A stretch of 47,322 bases of DNA, from contig NZ_VUKF01000039.1 of NCBI RefSeq assembly GCF_009193185.1, positions 1-47,322 of the forward strand, written 5' to 3'. Below the pieces are notes generated by a model. That model saw only the letters and a list, made by a program, of their open reading frames with translations. It had not been told where the DNA came from and ran no database searches. The stretch is from Georgenia thermotolerans (lineage in GTDB: Bacteria; Actinomycetota; Actinomycetes; Actinomycetales; Actinomycetaceae). Positions 1-8,760 of the stretch are shown here, piece after piece. Position 1 is the first letter of the stretch. Every line of letters begins with the position of its first letter. The position numbers and the translations under genes are program-made.

Positions 1-12
1 CGCGGGACCGCC

Positions 13-780
13 GTGACCGCGGTGGCCGTGGGGCTGCTCGTCGCGGCGGCCGCCTGGTTGCTCCTGGCGCCGTCGCGACACCCCCGCCGCGCCGAGACGC
101 GCGCGACGTGGGCGTGGCCGCCGTGGCGGGCGCACCCGCCGCTCCCGCACCGCCGCGACCGGCGGGGCCGGGCCCGGGCGCGGCAGGTGGACCTGGGGGT
201 CCTCGTCACGGAGGTGGCCACCCGGCTGCGCACCGGAGTGCCGGTGGAGCGGGCGTGGGCCGAAACGCTGGCCCGCAGCGGCCTGGACGTGCGGCAGCCC
301 ACCGCGGCCACGGTGCTCGGCGAGGGCGGGGTGCCGCTCGCCCTGGAGCGCCTGGCCACCGGTACCACGGGTCGCGCCGGCCACACCCGTGCCCGGGACG
401 GGCCACCCCTGGGAGAGGCGGCCATCGCGGCGCTGCCCGGGGCGCTGGCGGCCTGCCGGCTCACCCACGAGCTCGGCGCACCGCTCGCCCAGGTGCTCGA
501 GCGGTGCGCCCAGGGGCTGACCGAGGCCGGCCACGCCCGGGCCGCCCGGGCGGTGGCCCTGGCCGGGCCCCGGGCCACCGCCCGGCTGCTCGGCTGGCTG
601 CCGCTGGTCGGTCTCGGCCTTGGCGTCGCGGTGGGCGCGGACCCGCTCGCCGTGCTCCTCGACGGCCGGCTCGGCACCGCGTGCCTGGTGGCCGGGATGG
701 CGCTGGTGGCGGCCGGGCGGCGCTGGGTCCGGGCCCTCGAGCGCGCGGCGAACGCGGCGGCGGACGCGGGGGCACCGTGA
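13..780 (+). CDS. TadB-like pilus assembly membrane protein (type II secretion F family)
   Basis: Probable inner-membrane platform protein of a Tad/Flp pilus machine, 255 aa. An N-terminal hydrophobic segment (about residues 3-20), a charged cytoplasmic middle with the T2SSF-like stretch VDLGVLVTEVATRLRTGVPV, and two hydrophobic segments near the C-terminus (about 190-212 and 215-235) fit the family. The GTG start at 13 overlaps a TGA at 14-16 in another frame, which is probably the stop of an upstream gene (a TadA ATPase would be expected but is outside the window); the same GTGA overlap recurs at the next junctions. The frame is open to the window edge, so a longer N-terminus cannot be excluded. 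Neighbours confirm the assignment: TadC-like, DUF4244 pilin, TadE and TadG-like genes follow. Confidence 0.8.
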   Translation: MTAVAVGLLVAAAAWLLLAPSRHPRRAETRATWAWPPWRAHPPLPHRRDRRGRARARQVDLGVLVTEVATRLRTGVPVERAWAETLARSGLDVRQPTAATVLGEGGVPLALERLATGTTGRAGHTRARDGPPLGEAAIAALPGALAACRLTHELGAPLAQVLERCAQGLTEAGHARAARAVALAGPRATARLLGWLPLVGLGLGVAVGADPLAVLLDGRLGTACLVAGMALVAAGRRWVRALERAANAAADAGAP

Positions 781-1349
781 CGCCGCTCCTCATCGCCCTC
801 GCGCTGCTCGCGGCGCTGCCCTGGGCGTGGCCGGCCCGGGTGCCGCCGCGGCCGGCGGCGGGCCGGCCGGTCCACCGCCGCACCGCCGGGGCCGTCGACA
901 TCGCCGTGCTCCTCGACCTGGCCGACGCCGCCCTTGCGGCAGGCGCGTCGATCCCTCGCGCGCTGCAGGCCGTGGGCCGGGCAGTGGACCCGGCGGACCT
1001 GGCAGACACGGCCGGCCCGCACGCCGTCGGGCCGGCGCTGCGGCAGGCGGGGGCGGCGCTGGTGCTCGGCGCGTCGTGGGCGGAGGCGTGGCAGGCCGCG
1101 CCGGGCTGGTTGGCGCCGCTGGCCGACGCGCTCGAGCCGGCCTGGGTCGACGGCGCCGCCCCCGGCCCGCTGCTGCGGCGCGCCGCCGAGGCGGTGCGGG
1201 CGGACCGGCAGCGCCAGGCGCAGGAGGCGGCCGCCCGGCTCGGCGTCCGCCTCGTGCTGCCGCTGGGGCTGTGCTTCCTGCCGGCGTTCGTGCTGCTGGG
1301 CATCGTGCCCGTGGTGGTGGCGGCCGGGGGCGGCTTCCTCGGCGGCTGA
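777..1349 (+). CDS. TadC-like pilus assembly membrane protein (type II secretion F family)
   Basis: Second T2SSF-type platform protein of the pilus locus, 190 aa. The GTG at 777 overlaps the TGA of the preceding gene (GTGA), indicating translational coupling. The protein begins with a hydrophobic segment (TPLLIALALLAALPWAWPA), has an Ala-rich cytoplasmic part containing DIAVLLDLADAALAAGASI, typical of the F-domain helical bundle, and ends with a strong hydrophobic hairpin (LGVRLVLPLGLCFLPAFVLL onward). TadB and TadC usually form a heteromeric inner-membrane platform around the ATPase. It is shorter than proteobacterial TadC, as is common in actinobacterial loci. About 150 bases follow before the pilin gene, with no further ORF that I can support. 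Confidence 0.8.
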   Translation: MTPLLIALALLAALPWAWPARVPPRPAAGRPVHRRTAGAVDIAVLLDLADAALAAGASIPRALQAVGRAVDPADLADTAGPHAVGPALRQAGAALVLGASWAEAWQAAPGWLAPLADALEPAWVDGAAPGPLLRRAAEAVRADRQRQAQEAAARLGVRLVLPLGLCFLPAFVLLGIVPVVVAAGGGFLGG

Positions 1350-1502
1350 CCCTCGCCGGGCCCGAGCCGCGCGCTGCTGCCAACCCGTCCACAGGCCCGC
1401 GACGCCCGGCCGCGACGCGCGGGCGATCCCGAGCAGGCTCGACAGCGACCGGCACGAGCCGGGCCGAGGCGGCCCCGCGGGGCCCGACGGAAGGGGAGCG
1501 GG

Positions 1503-1721
1503 ATGCAGGTACGACGACAGCGGGGAGGGGTGCGGGCGGCGCTGGACCGGCGGGTCGTGCGGCTGGTCGCCGACGGCGAGGCCGGCATGGCCACGGCCGA
1601 GTACGCGGTGGGCACGGTGGCGGCGGCGTCGCTGGCCGGCGTGCTGCTCGCCATCCTCAAGAGCGAGTGGGTCCGCGAGCTGATCTCGGACCTCATCCGG
1701 TCGGCGCTCGGGCTGGGATGA
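1503..1721 (+). CDS. DUF4244 family Flp-like pilin, 72 aa
   Basis: Small pilin-like protein, probably the major subunit of the Tad/Flp pilus. After a basic N-terminal leader (residues 1-28) comes GEAGMATAEYAVG, which matches a class III prepilin cleavage site: cleavage after the Gly at about residue 28 would leave Glu at +5 and Tyr at +6, the residues conserved in Flp pilins. A single hydrophobic helix follows (AVGTVAAASLAGVLLAIL). The ATG at 1503 has a good ribosome site (AAGGGGAG, 1491-1498). Its stop TGA at 1719-1721 overlaps the ATG of the TadE gene. No prepilin peptidase is visible in the window. Confidence 0.85.
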   Translation: MQVRRQRGGVRAALDRRVVRLVADGEAGMATAEYAVGTVAAASLAGVLLAILKSEWVRELISDLIRSALGLG

Positions 1722-2116
1722 GTCCCCGCCCAGCACCGGCGGCGGGCACGGCACCGTGCCCGCCGCCGGGCCGACGGGCACGCGGCGGGGTGACCGCCGA
1801 GCTGGCCGTCGCCCTGCCGGGGGTGGTGCTGCTCATCCTGGTGCTGCTCACGGCGGCCAGCGCGGCGCTCACCCAGGTCCGGGTGGCCGACGCCGCCCGG
1901 GCCGGGGCCCGCGCGGCCGCGTTGGGGGAGCCGGCCGGCCAGGTCACGGCGGTGGCCGCCCAGCTGGCCGGCGGCGCCGCCGCGGTGCAGGTGGGCCGCG
2001 AGGGCGGCTACGTCGTCGTGGCGGTGGCCCGGGACCTGCCCGGCCCGCTCGCGGTGGCCGGGCTGCGTGCCAGCGCGACCGCCCGGGCGCTGCCCGAGCC
2101 GGGGGAGCCGGGGTGA
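1718..2116 (+). CDS. TadE family pseudopilin
   Basis: TadE-like minor pilin, 132 aa. A 23-residue Pro/Arg-rich leader precedes RGGVTAELAVALPGVVLLIL; processing between the two glycines gives G-V-T-A-E-L, again with Glu at +5, followed by a 20-residue hydrophobic helix. The rest is a small extracytoplasmic domain with the typical DAARAGARAAALG segment. The ATG at 1718 overlaps the TGA of the pilin gene and its own TGA overlaps the next GTG, so the three genes are coupled. TadE proteins are thought to act as pseudopilins in assembly or to sit in the pilus. Confidence 0.85.
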   Translation: MSPRPAPAAGTAPCPPPGRRARGGVTAELAVALPGVVLLILVLLTAASAALTQVRVADAARAGARAAALGEPAGQVTAVAAQLAGGAAAVQVGREGGYVVVAVARDLPGPLAVAGLRASATARALPEPGEPG

Positions 2117-2466
2117 GCGGGCGTGCGCCCGACTGCGGCGCGGGCACCGTGCTCGCCCTGGCGCTGGTGGCCGTCCTCCTGGTGCTCACGCTCGCCGTGG
2201 TGGGCCTGGCCCGCGCGGTGCACGCCCGGGCGGCGGCCCAGGCGGCCGCGGACCTGGCGGCGCTGGCGGCCGCCACCGCGCTGCGGGACGCGGCGGGCGA
2301 CCCGTGCACCGTGGCGACCGCGGTGGTGCGCGCCAACGGCGCCGAGCCGGCCGGCTGCGCGGTGGCGGGCGCGGTGGTCGAGGTGGGCGCCCGGGTGGTG
2401 GTGCTCGGCCAGGCCGACGGGGTGCTCGTCGCCCGGGCCAGCGCCCGGGCGGGCCCGGCCCCCTGA
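2113..2466 (+). CDS. TadG/Rv3654c-like minor pilin-like protein
   Basis: 117-aa protein with one N-terminal hydrophobic helix (GTVLALALVAVLLVLTLAVVGL) and an Ala-rich region (ARAAAQAAADLAALAAATALRDA) that resembles TadG and the mycobacterial Rv3654c family. Unlike the two upstream genes it lacks a convincing Glu at +5 after a Gly, so prepilin processing is uncertain. One Cys pair (CTVATAVVRANGAEPAGC) could form a disulfide outside the cell. GTG at 2113 overlaps the TadE stop. It is the last gene of the pilus operon: a convergent helicase gene ends 18 bases downstream, at 2485. Confidence 0.75.
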   Translation: MSGRAPDCGAGTVLALALVAVLLVLTLAVVGLARAVHARAAAQAAADLAALAAATALRDAAGDPCTVATAVVRANGAEPAGCAVAGAVVEVGARVVVLGQADGVLVARASARAGPAP

Positions 2467-2484
2467 TCGGGCGGGGCCCGCCGG

Positions 2485-4950
2485 TCAGCGCGCCGGCGCC
2501 ATCCCGATCTCGGCCGGGCGGGCCTGCGGAGCTGCCCTCAGCAGCAGCCGCAGCAGCCGCACGGCCCCCTGCTTGTCCAGCGGGGAGTTGCCGTTGCCGC
2601 ACTTGGGCGACTGGACGCAGCTGGGGCAGCCGTCCTGGCAGCCGCAGGCGGTGATGGCGTCCAGGGTCGCCTGCAGCCAGCGCCCGGCCGCCCGGTAGCC
2701 GCGCTCGGCGAAGCCGGCCCCGCCGGGGTACCCGTCGTGGACGAACACCGTGGGCTGCCCGGTCTGGGGGTGCACCGCCGTGGAGAGCCCGCCGATGTCC
2801 CACCGGTCGCACGTGGCCAGCAGCGGCAGCAGGCCGATGGAGGCGTGCTCCGCGGCGTGCAGCGCCCCCGGCAGCGCGTCCTTGCCCACCCCGGCGGCCT
2901 CGCACGCCTCCGCCGAGAGCGTCCACCACACCGCCGTGGTGGGCAGCACCCGCTCGGGCATGTCCAGCGGGTAGGAGCCGACGATGTCCAGGCCGGGCAC
3001 CCGGCGCTTGTCGTACCCGGTGACCTGGCTGGTCACCTCCACGTCACCGAAGGACCACAGCACCTCGGCGTCTCCCGCGCGCCACTCCTCCCGCGCCCGG
3101 GTGCCGATGATCCGCACCGAGGCGGTCGAGCGGGCCTTGGTGCGGTGGGCGACGTCAGGGTCGGCGTGGACGAGGGCCACCTCGTCCTCGAGGGCGTCGA
3201 CGACGAACGTGCGGCCCTGGTGGACGTAGACGGCGCCGGGGAAGACGGTGGCGTCGGCGCGGGCTCCGTCGACCGTGCCCAGGACCGAGCCGGTGCCCAG
3301 CTCGACCACCTGCACCGGCGGGGCGTTCCCGCCGCGCAGGTCGGTGAGGTCCTGGGCGCGCTCGGGCCGGGCGAAGTTCCAGAACCACCCGTTGGGCCGC
3401 CGGCGCAGCAGGCCCCGGCGCACGAGCTCGTCGAGCAGGGTGGCGTCCGGCAGCCCGAACAGGGCCAGGTCCGCCGTCGTCAGCGGCGTCTCGGAGGCGG
3501 CGGCGCACAGGTGCGGGGCGAGGACGTAGGGGTTGGCCGGGTCGAAGGTGGTCGCCTCCACCCCGGCGTCGAAGATCGCCTCGGGGTGGTGGACGAGGAA
3601 CCCGTCCAGCGGGTCGTCGCTGGCGACCAGCACCGCGACGCCGTCGGTGCCCGCCCGCCCGGCCCGGCCCGCCTGCTGCCACAGGGAGACCCGGGTGCCG
3701 GGCCAGCCGGCGATGACCACGGCGTCCAGCCCGGCGACGTCGACGCCGAGCTCGAGGGCGTTGGTCGTCGCCAGCGCCCGCAGCTCGCCGCTGCGCAGGG
3801 CCCGCTCGAGCTCGCGCCGCTCCTCGGGCAGGTACCCGCCGCGGTAGGCGGCCACCCGGGCGGCGAGGTCGGCGTCGACCTCGCGCAGGTGGCGGCGGGT
3901 CTGCTCGGCGATGACCTCCGCGCCGTAGCGGGAGCGGACGAACACCAGCGCCCGCGCCCCCGCGGAGACGAGGTCCGCGAGCAGGTCGGCGGCCTCGGAG
4001 GTGGCGCTGCGCCGCGGGCCGTCCTCGAGGGCCTCGCCCTCGGCGTCCGCGGCGGTCAGGTCCACGCCCTCGCCCGGCCACGACGCGGCCCACCCGGTCG
4101 CCAGCGCCGGCTGCCACAGCGCGATGCTGCGCCGCCCGGCCGGCGCGGCGTCGTCGGTGACGGCCACGACGTCCTCGGGAGCCACCCCCACCAGCCGCGC
4201 GGCGGTGAGGGCCGGCTCGGCGGTGGTGGCCGAGGCGCAGATGACGCTCGGCCGGGCGCCGTAGTGCGCGGCCAGGCGCAGCAGGCGGCGCAGCACCAGG
4301 GCGACGTGGGCCCCGAGGACCCCGCGGTAGGCGTGGCACTCGTCCACGACGACGTAGCGCAGCCCGCGCAGCAGCCGCTGCCAGCGGCGGTGGTTGGGCA
4401 GCAGGGAGAAGTGGAGGAAGTCGGGGTTGGACAGGACGACGTCGGCGTGGTCGCGGGCCCAGTCCCGCTCCGTCAGCGGGGTGTCCCCGTCGCAGGTGGT
4501 CACCCGCACGCTGCGCAGCGCGGCGGCGTCGAGCAGGCGGTGCAGGCCGGCGAGCTGGTCGGCGGCCAGGGCCTTGGTGGGCGAGAGGTACAGCGTGGTC
4601 GGGCGCCGGTTGTAGGTGCCGATGCTGCCCGCCGCCGGGCTGGCCGCCTGCGCGGCACCCTCGCGCACGGCCGAGAGGACCGGCAGCCACGCGGCGAGCG
4701 ACTTGCCCGAGCCGGTGCCGGTGGCGACGACGGTGTGCCGCCCGGCCCAGGCGGCCTCCGCGGCGGCCACCTGGTGCAGCCACGGCGCGGCGACCCCCAG
4801 GCGCCGGTAGCCGGCGACGACGTCGGGGTCGGCCCAGCCCGGCCACGCGCCGGTGCGCCCCGGCCGGGCGGGCAGCTGCTCGAGGTGGACGAGCCGCCCG
4901 TCGCGCGCGCCGGCGGCGCGCAGCAGCTGGACGAGGTCGGGTGCGGGCAC
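2485..4950 (-). CDS. MrfA/Hrq1-like DEAD/DEAH helicase with C-terminal DUF1998 zinc-type domain
   Basis: Superfamily 2 helicase, 821 aa. Visible motifs: Walker A GTGSGKS (about 78-84), DECH (203-206), SATT (240-243), motif V/VI NALELGVDVAGLD and QQAGRAGRAG (about 425-434). The C-terminal DUF1998-type region ends with a cysteine cluster CGCQDGCPSC...C (769-784), the arrangement of MrfA/Hrq1 proteins; Bacillus subtilis MrfA acts in mitomycin C lesion repair. A 3'-5' DNA helicase role in repair is therefore likely but inferred. I chose the GTG at 4950 because a -10-like CACACT lies six bases upstream, as at leaderless genes here; a GTG six codons earlier (4968) is possible, and longer versions run into non-coding sequence. 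It is convergent with the Tad genes, an arrangement also seen around mycobacterial Rv3649-Rv3654c. Confidence 0.88.
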   Translation of the reverse strand: MPAPDLVQLLRAAGARDGRLVHLEQLPARPGRTGAWPGWADPDVVAGYRRLGVAAPWLHQVAAAEAAWAGRHTVVATGTGSGKSLAAWLPVLSAVREGAAQAASPAAGSIGTYNRRPTTLYLSPTKALAADQLAGLHRLLDAAALRSVRVTTCDGDTPLTERDWARDHADVVLSNPDFLHFSLLPNHRRWQRLLRGLRYVVVDECHAYRGVLGAHVALVLRRLLRLAAHYGARPSVICASATTAEPALTAARLVGVAPEDVVAVTDDAAPAGRRSIALWQPALATGWAASWPGEGVDLTAADAEGEALEDGPRRSATSEAADLLADLVSAGARALVFVRSRYGAEVIAEQTRRHLREVDADLAARVAAYRGGYLPEERRELERALRSGELRALATTNALELGVDVAGLDAVVIAGWPGTRVSLWQQAGRAGRAGTDGVAVLVASDDPLDGFLVHHPEAIFDAGVEATTFDPANPYVLAPHLCAAASETPLTTADLALFGLPDATLLDELVRRGLLRRRPNGWFWNFARPERAQDLTDLRGGNAPPVQVVELGTGSVLGTVDGARADATVFPGAVYVHQGRTFVVDALEDEVALVHADPDVAHRTKARSTASVRIIGTRAREEWRAGDAEVLWSFGDVEVTSQVTGYDKRRVPGLDIVGSYPLDMPERVLPTTAVWWTLSAEACEAAGVGKDALPGALHAAEHASIGLLPLLATCDRWDIGGLSTAVHPQTGQPTVFVHDGYPGGAGFAERGYRAAGRWLQATLDAITACGCQDGCPSCVQSPKCGNGNSPLDKQGAVRLLRLLLRAAPQARPAEIGMAPAR

Positions 4951-5139
4951 CGTCCCAGTGTGCGCCACCGCGGTGACAGCGGCCGACGGGGCGCCGGCGA
5001 GGGCCGCGGCCCGGGTGGCAGCGACCTGCCAGGCGCACAAGTCCCCCCCGCTGGGGGGCTGGTGCTCAGGGGGTCCCGTGAAACGATGTGACGCACGTGC
5101 TAGCGGTCGAGGGCCGATCGTGCGACTGGAGGGGGGCGG

Positions 5140-5535
5140 GTGATGAACCTGTCCGTGTGCCGGCACGAGGTCGACAGCGTCGCGGTGGTGAGCTGCCGCG
5201 GGGAGCTGGACGGCGAGTCGGCCGAGCGCCTCTCCGCCGAGCTCGAGCTGGCGCTGGACGCCCGCCCGCCCGCCATGGTGGTGGACCTCGGCGGCCTGAC
5301 GTTCATCGACTCCACCGGGGTCCACGTCGTCGTGCGCAAGCGCGCGGCCAGCGTCGCGGTGGAGACCACCGTGCTCGTCGTCGCCGTGGCCGAGCGGATC
5401 CGCGACGTGTTCCGCCTCACCGGTCTCGCCGAGGGGGTGGACCTGCACCGGTCGATCCCGGACGCACTCACCTCGCTCCTGCCGGACCCGCGGGTTGCGG
5501 TCGCGGCGCATCCCATTCACGCGTCGGGCCGTTGA
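5140..5535 (+). CDS. STAS-domain protein (anti-sigma factor antagonist type)
   Basis: 131-aa single-domain protein. The core VVDLGGLTFIDSTGVHVVV holds the STAS signature with Asp-Ser-Thr-Gly; the Ser is the usual phosphorylation site in SpoIIAA/RsbV-type antagonists. Such proteins bind an anti-sigma kinase and release a sigma factor. No kinase, phosphatase or sigma gene lies nearby, so the partner is unknown. GGAGG at 5128-5132 supports either GTG 5140 or the adjacent ATG 5143. It is divergent from the helicase (190-bp gap) and 79 bp upstream of the pyrophosphatase gene. Confidence 0.85.
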   Translation: MMNLSVCRHEVDSVAVVSCRGELDGESAERLSAELELALDARPPAMVVDLGGLTFIDSTGVHVVVRKRAASVAVETTVLVVAVAERIRDVFRLTGLAEGVDLHRSIPDALTSLLPDPRVAVAAHPIHASGR

Positions 5536-5614
5536 CGCGGCGAGTAGGCTCCCAGGAACCTGCCACCGGGGGCGGCGAAGCCTGCGGTCGGCTACACGCT
5601 GCCGAGGAGGGCGG

Positions 5615-7927
5615 ATGCTGGAGATGGGGACCTCAAGCCTGATCATCGTTGGCGCCATCGGCGTCATCGCCGTGGTGGCACTCGTCATCGCCGTCGTGCT
5701 GCGGCGGCAGGTGCTCGCCGCGGACCCGGGCACCCCACGGATGCAGGAGATCGCCAGAGCGGTGCAGGAGGGGGCCTCGGCCTACCTCAACCGCCAGTTC
5801 CGCACCCTGGCGGTCTTCGCCGTCGTCGTCTTCGCGCTGCTGTTCCTGCTGCCGGGCGACGCGGAGGTCAAGATCGGGCGCGCCATCGCCTTCCTGTTCG
5901 GCGCGGGGTTCTCCGCCTCCATCGGATACCTGGGCATGTCGCTGGCGGTGCGCGCCAACGTCCGCGTCGCCGCCGCGGCCAACCGCCAGGGCGGACGCGC
6001 GGAGGGGGCGCAGATCGCCTTCCGCACCGGCGGCGTCGTCGGGATGTCGGTGGTGGGCCTGGGCCTGCTCGGCGCGGCGGGCGTGGTGCTCATCTACCGG
6101 GCCGACGCGCCGGCGGTGCTGGAGGGCTTCGGCTTCGGCGCCGCCCTGCTGGCGATGTTCATGCGTGTCGGGGGCGGGATCTTCACCAAGGCCGCCGACG
6201 TCGGCGCCGACCTGGTCGGCAAGGTCGAGCAGGGCATCCCCGAGGACGACCCGCGCAACGCGGCCACCATCGCCGACAACGTCGGCGACAACGTCGGCGA
6301 CTGCGCGGGCATGGCCGCCGACCTGTTCGAGTCCTACGCCGTCACCCTCGTCGCCTCCCTCATCCTGGGCACCGCCGCCCTGGGCGAGCGGGGCCTGGTG
6401 CTCCCGCTGCTGATCACCGCCGTCGGCGCGCTGGTCGCCGTCCTCGGGGTGTTCATCACCCGGGTGCGAGGCAACGAGTCCGGGCTGCGGGCGATCAACC
6501 GCGGCTTCTACCTCGCCGCGCTCGCCGGCGTCGTCCTCGCCGCCGTCGCCGCCTACGTCTACCTGCCCGCCACGTTCGCGGCGGTCCCGGGCGTGAGCCA
6601 GCAGCTGGCCGGGCACGCCGGGGACCCCCGGCTCATCGTCTCGGTCGCGGTGCTCATCGGCGTCGTGCTGGCCGGCGTCATCCTCTGGCTGACCGGCTAC
6701 TTCACCGGCACCACCGCCCGGCCCACCCGGCACGTGGCCGCCACCTCCCGCACCGGCGCCGCGACGGTCGTCCTCTCCGGCATCGGGGTGGGCTTCCAGT
6801 CCGCGGTGTTCACCGCCGGCATCATCGCCGCCGCGATCTGCGGGGTGTTCCTCATCTCCGGCGGCTCGATCGGCCTGGCGCTGTTCCTCGTGGCCCTCGC
6901 CGGCTGCGGCCTGCTGACCACCGTCGGGGTCATCGTCGCCATGGACACCTTCGGCCCGGTCAGCGACAACGCCCAGGGCATCGCCGAGATGTCCGGCGAC
7001 GTCGACGAGGCCGGCGCGCAGGTGCTCACCGACCTCGACGCCGTGGGCAACACGACGAAGGCCGTGACCAAGGGCATCGCGATCGCCACCGCCGTCCTGG
7101 CGGCCACGGCGCTGTTCGGCTCCTACTCCGACGCCGTGCGCGTGGCCCTCGCCGAGTTCACCAACGCCGGGACGCGGGTCGCCGGCGGGGTCGTCGGGGC
7201 GATGATGGACTACGAGATCATCTCCCCGATCACCCTCGTCGGCGTGATCCTCGGCGGGGCGACGGTCTTCCTCTTCTCCGGCCTGGCCATCGACGCCGTC
7301 ACCCGGGCCGCCGGCGCGATCGTGTTCGAGGTGCGCCGCCAGTTCCGCGAGCACCCCGGGATCATGACCGGCGAGACCCGGCCGGAGTACGGCAAGGTCG
7401 TGGACATCTGCACCCGCGACTCGCTGCGCGAGCTGGCAACCCCCGGCCTGCTGGCCGCCTCGGCGCCCATCGCCGTGGGCTTCGGCCTCGGCGTGGGCCC
7501 GCTCGCCGGCTTCCTCGCCGGCGCGATCGCCACCGGCGTGCTCATGGCCGTCTTCCTCGCCAACTCCGGCGGCGCGTGGGACAACGCCAAGAAGATCGTC
7601 GAGGACGGCCACTACGGCGGCAAGGGCTCGGAGGCGCACGCCGCCACGGTCATCGGCGACACGGTGGGTGACCCGTTCAAGGACACCGCCGGCCCGGCGA
7701 TCAACCCGCTCATCAAGGTGATGAACCTCGTCTCGCTGCTCATCGCCCCGGCCGTCGTCCAGCTCACCGCGCCCGCGGACGCCAACCACACAGTGCGCCT
7801 CACCATCGCGGTGCTGGCCGCCGCGATCGCCGGCGGGGCCATCGTGCTCTCCCGCGTCCGGGCCGGGCGTGAGGAGATCGGCGGAGAGCGGGACTCCCGG
7901 CAGGAGGCCGCCGCCGGGTCGCACTGA
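5615..7927 (+). CDS. hppA: K+-independent H+-translocating pyrophosphatase
   Basis: Membrane-bound proton pump that hydrolyses pyrophosphate, 770 aa with about 16 hydrophobic segments, the normal size. The substrate loops are complete: DVGADLVGKVE, DNVGDNVGDCAGMAADLFES and GDTVGDPFKDTAGPAINPL carry the Asp/Lys residues that bind Mg-PPi. GNTTKAVTKG has Lys at about residue 482 and Thr at 485, the pair that distinguishes K+-independent proton pumps from K+-dependent ones (Ala/Gly). The start is ATG 5615 with AGGAGG at 5605-5610; an in-frame ATG at 5624 is an alternative. A weak hairpin (GGCCCG/CGGGCC, 7933-7949) follows the stop. Confidence 0.96.
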   Translation: MLEMGTSSLIIVGAIGVIAVVALVIAVVLRRQVLAADPGTPRMQEIARAVQEGASAYLNRQFRTLAVFAVVVFALLFLLPGDAEVKIGRAIAFLFGAGFSASIGYLGMSLAVRANVRVAAAANRQGGRAEGAQIAFRTGGVVGMSVVGLGLLGAAGVVLIYRADAPAVLEGFGFGAALLAMFMRVGGGIFTKAADVGADLVGKVEQGIPEDDPRNAATIADNVGDNVGDCAGMAADLFESYAVTLVASLILGTAALGERGLVLPLLITAVGALVAVLGVFITRVRGNESGLRAINRGFYLAALAGVVLAAVAAYVYLPATFAAVPGVSQQLAGHAGDPRLIVSVAVLIGVVLAGVILWLTGYFTGTTARPTRHVAATSRTGAATVVLSGIGVGFQSAVFTAGIIAAAICGVFLISGGSIGLALFLVALAGCGLLTTVGVIVAMDTFGPVSDNAQGIAEMSGDVDEAGAQVLTDLDAVGNTTKAVTKGIAIATAVLAATALFGSYSDAVRVALAEFTNAGTRVAGGVVGAMMDYEIISPITLVGVILGGATVFLFSGLAIDAVTRAAGAIVFEVRRQFREHPGIMTGETRPEYGKVVDICTRDSLRELATPGLLAASAPIAVGFGLGVGPLAGFLAGAIATGVLMAVFLANSGGAWDNAKKIVEDGHYGGKGSEAHAATVIGDTVGDPFKDTAGPAINPLIKVMNLVSLLIAPAVVQLTAPADANHTVRLTIAVLAAAIAGGAIVLSRVRAGREEIGGERDSRQEAAAGSH

Positions 7928-8013
7928 GCGGCGGCCCGACGCCCGGGCCTCCGCGTATCCGGGCGACCGTGATCTCGGACGCGCGACGTCGTGCGGCCCG
8001 CGGAGGCGAACCG

Positions 8014-8019
8014 TAGGTT
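8014..8019 (+). promoter_or_regulatory. -10 element TAGGTT, leaderless-type, histidine phosphatase gene
   Basis: TAGGTT ends six bases before the ATG at 8026, leaving no room for a ribosome site. No clear -35 element is visible. Confidence 0.55.
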
Positions 8020-8025
8020 CGGGCC

Positions 8026-8760
8026 ATGGGTGCAACGGAACTCCTCCTCGTGCGGCACGGCGAGAGCGCCGCCAACGTCGCGGCCGCTCGCGCCGAAGCC
8101 GCCGGCGCCGAGCAGATCGACGTGCCGGCCCGCGACGCCGACGTCGAGCTGTCCGAGAACGGGCTGGCCCAGGCCCGCGCGCTCGGCGCCTGGCTCGCCG
8201 CCCTGCCCGAGCAGGACCGGCCGCAGGCGGTGTGGTCCTCGCCCTACCGCCGCGCCGCCGACACGGCCCGCGTCGCCCTGGCCGAGGCACGCCTCGACCT
8301 GCCGCTCCTGCTCGACGAGCGCCTGCGTGACCGTGACCTGGGCATCACCGACACCCTCACCGCGGCCGGGGTCCGGGCCCGTTACCCCGAGGAGGCGGAG
8401 CGACGTCGGTGGCTCGGGAAGTTCTACCACCGGCCCCCCGGCGGGGAGTCCTGGGCCGACGTCGCCCTGCGCGTGCGCTCGGTCCTCGCCGACCTCGCCC
8501 GCCAGGACCGGGCCGAGCGGGTCCTCGTCACCGCCCACGACGCCGTCGTCCTCCTCTTCCGCTACGTCTGCGAGCGCCTCGACGAGGGCGAGATCCTCGC
8601 GATCGCCGCCTCCCAGGGCGTGCGCAACGGCGCGATCACCCGCCTGGTGGCCGCCGGCGACGAGTGGCGCCTGGCCGCCTACAACGTCGACGAGCACCTC
8701 GCGCAGGCCGGCACGCCGGTCACCTCCGAGCCCGCCGTGGGGGAGCGGGGGACCGCGTGA
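8026..8760 (+). CDS. Histidine phosphatase family protein (phosphoglycerate mutase-like)
   Basis: 244-aa branch-1 histidine phosphatase. The catalytic LLLVRHGESAAN motif (His about residue 11) is at the N-terminus, followed by the conserved ELSENGLAQARALGAWL and SSPYRRAADTA segments, and the second active-site His in VLVTAHDAVVLLF. The substrate is not predictable: the protein is clearly different from the true GpmA at 25535. The -10-like TAGGTT (8014-8019) six bases before the ATG suggests a leaderless transcript. The stop overlaps the GTG of the next gene (GTGA), so the two are probably co-transcribed. Confidence 0.85.
   Translation: MGATELLLVRHGESAANVAAARAEAAGAEQIDVPARDADVELSENGLAQARALGAWLAALPEQDRPQAVWSSPYRRAADTARVALAEARLDLPLLLDERLRDRDLGITDTLTAAGVRARYPEEAERRRWLGKFYHRPPGGESWADVALRVRSVLADLARQDRAERVLVTAHDAVVLLFRYVCERLDEGEILAIAASQGVRNGAITRLVAAGDEWRLAAYNVDEHLAQAGTPVTSEPAVGERGTA

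Noticed and set aside
2737-5091. 784-aa plus-strand ORF opposite the helicase
   Set aside because: Low-complexity Gly/Val/Arg/Ala composition, no domain, and fully antisense to a gene with intact helicase motifs; a GC-rich shadow.
4951-5733. N-terminal extension of the helicase frame to 1082 aa
   Set aside because: The extra part overlaps the STAS gene antisense and lacks helicase-like sequence; helicase homology begins after GTG 4950.
5633-8290. 885-aa minus-strand ORF opposite hppA
   Set aside because: Composition is Asp/Gly/His/Val-rich without recognisable motifs; hppA on the other strand is complete.
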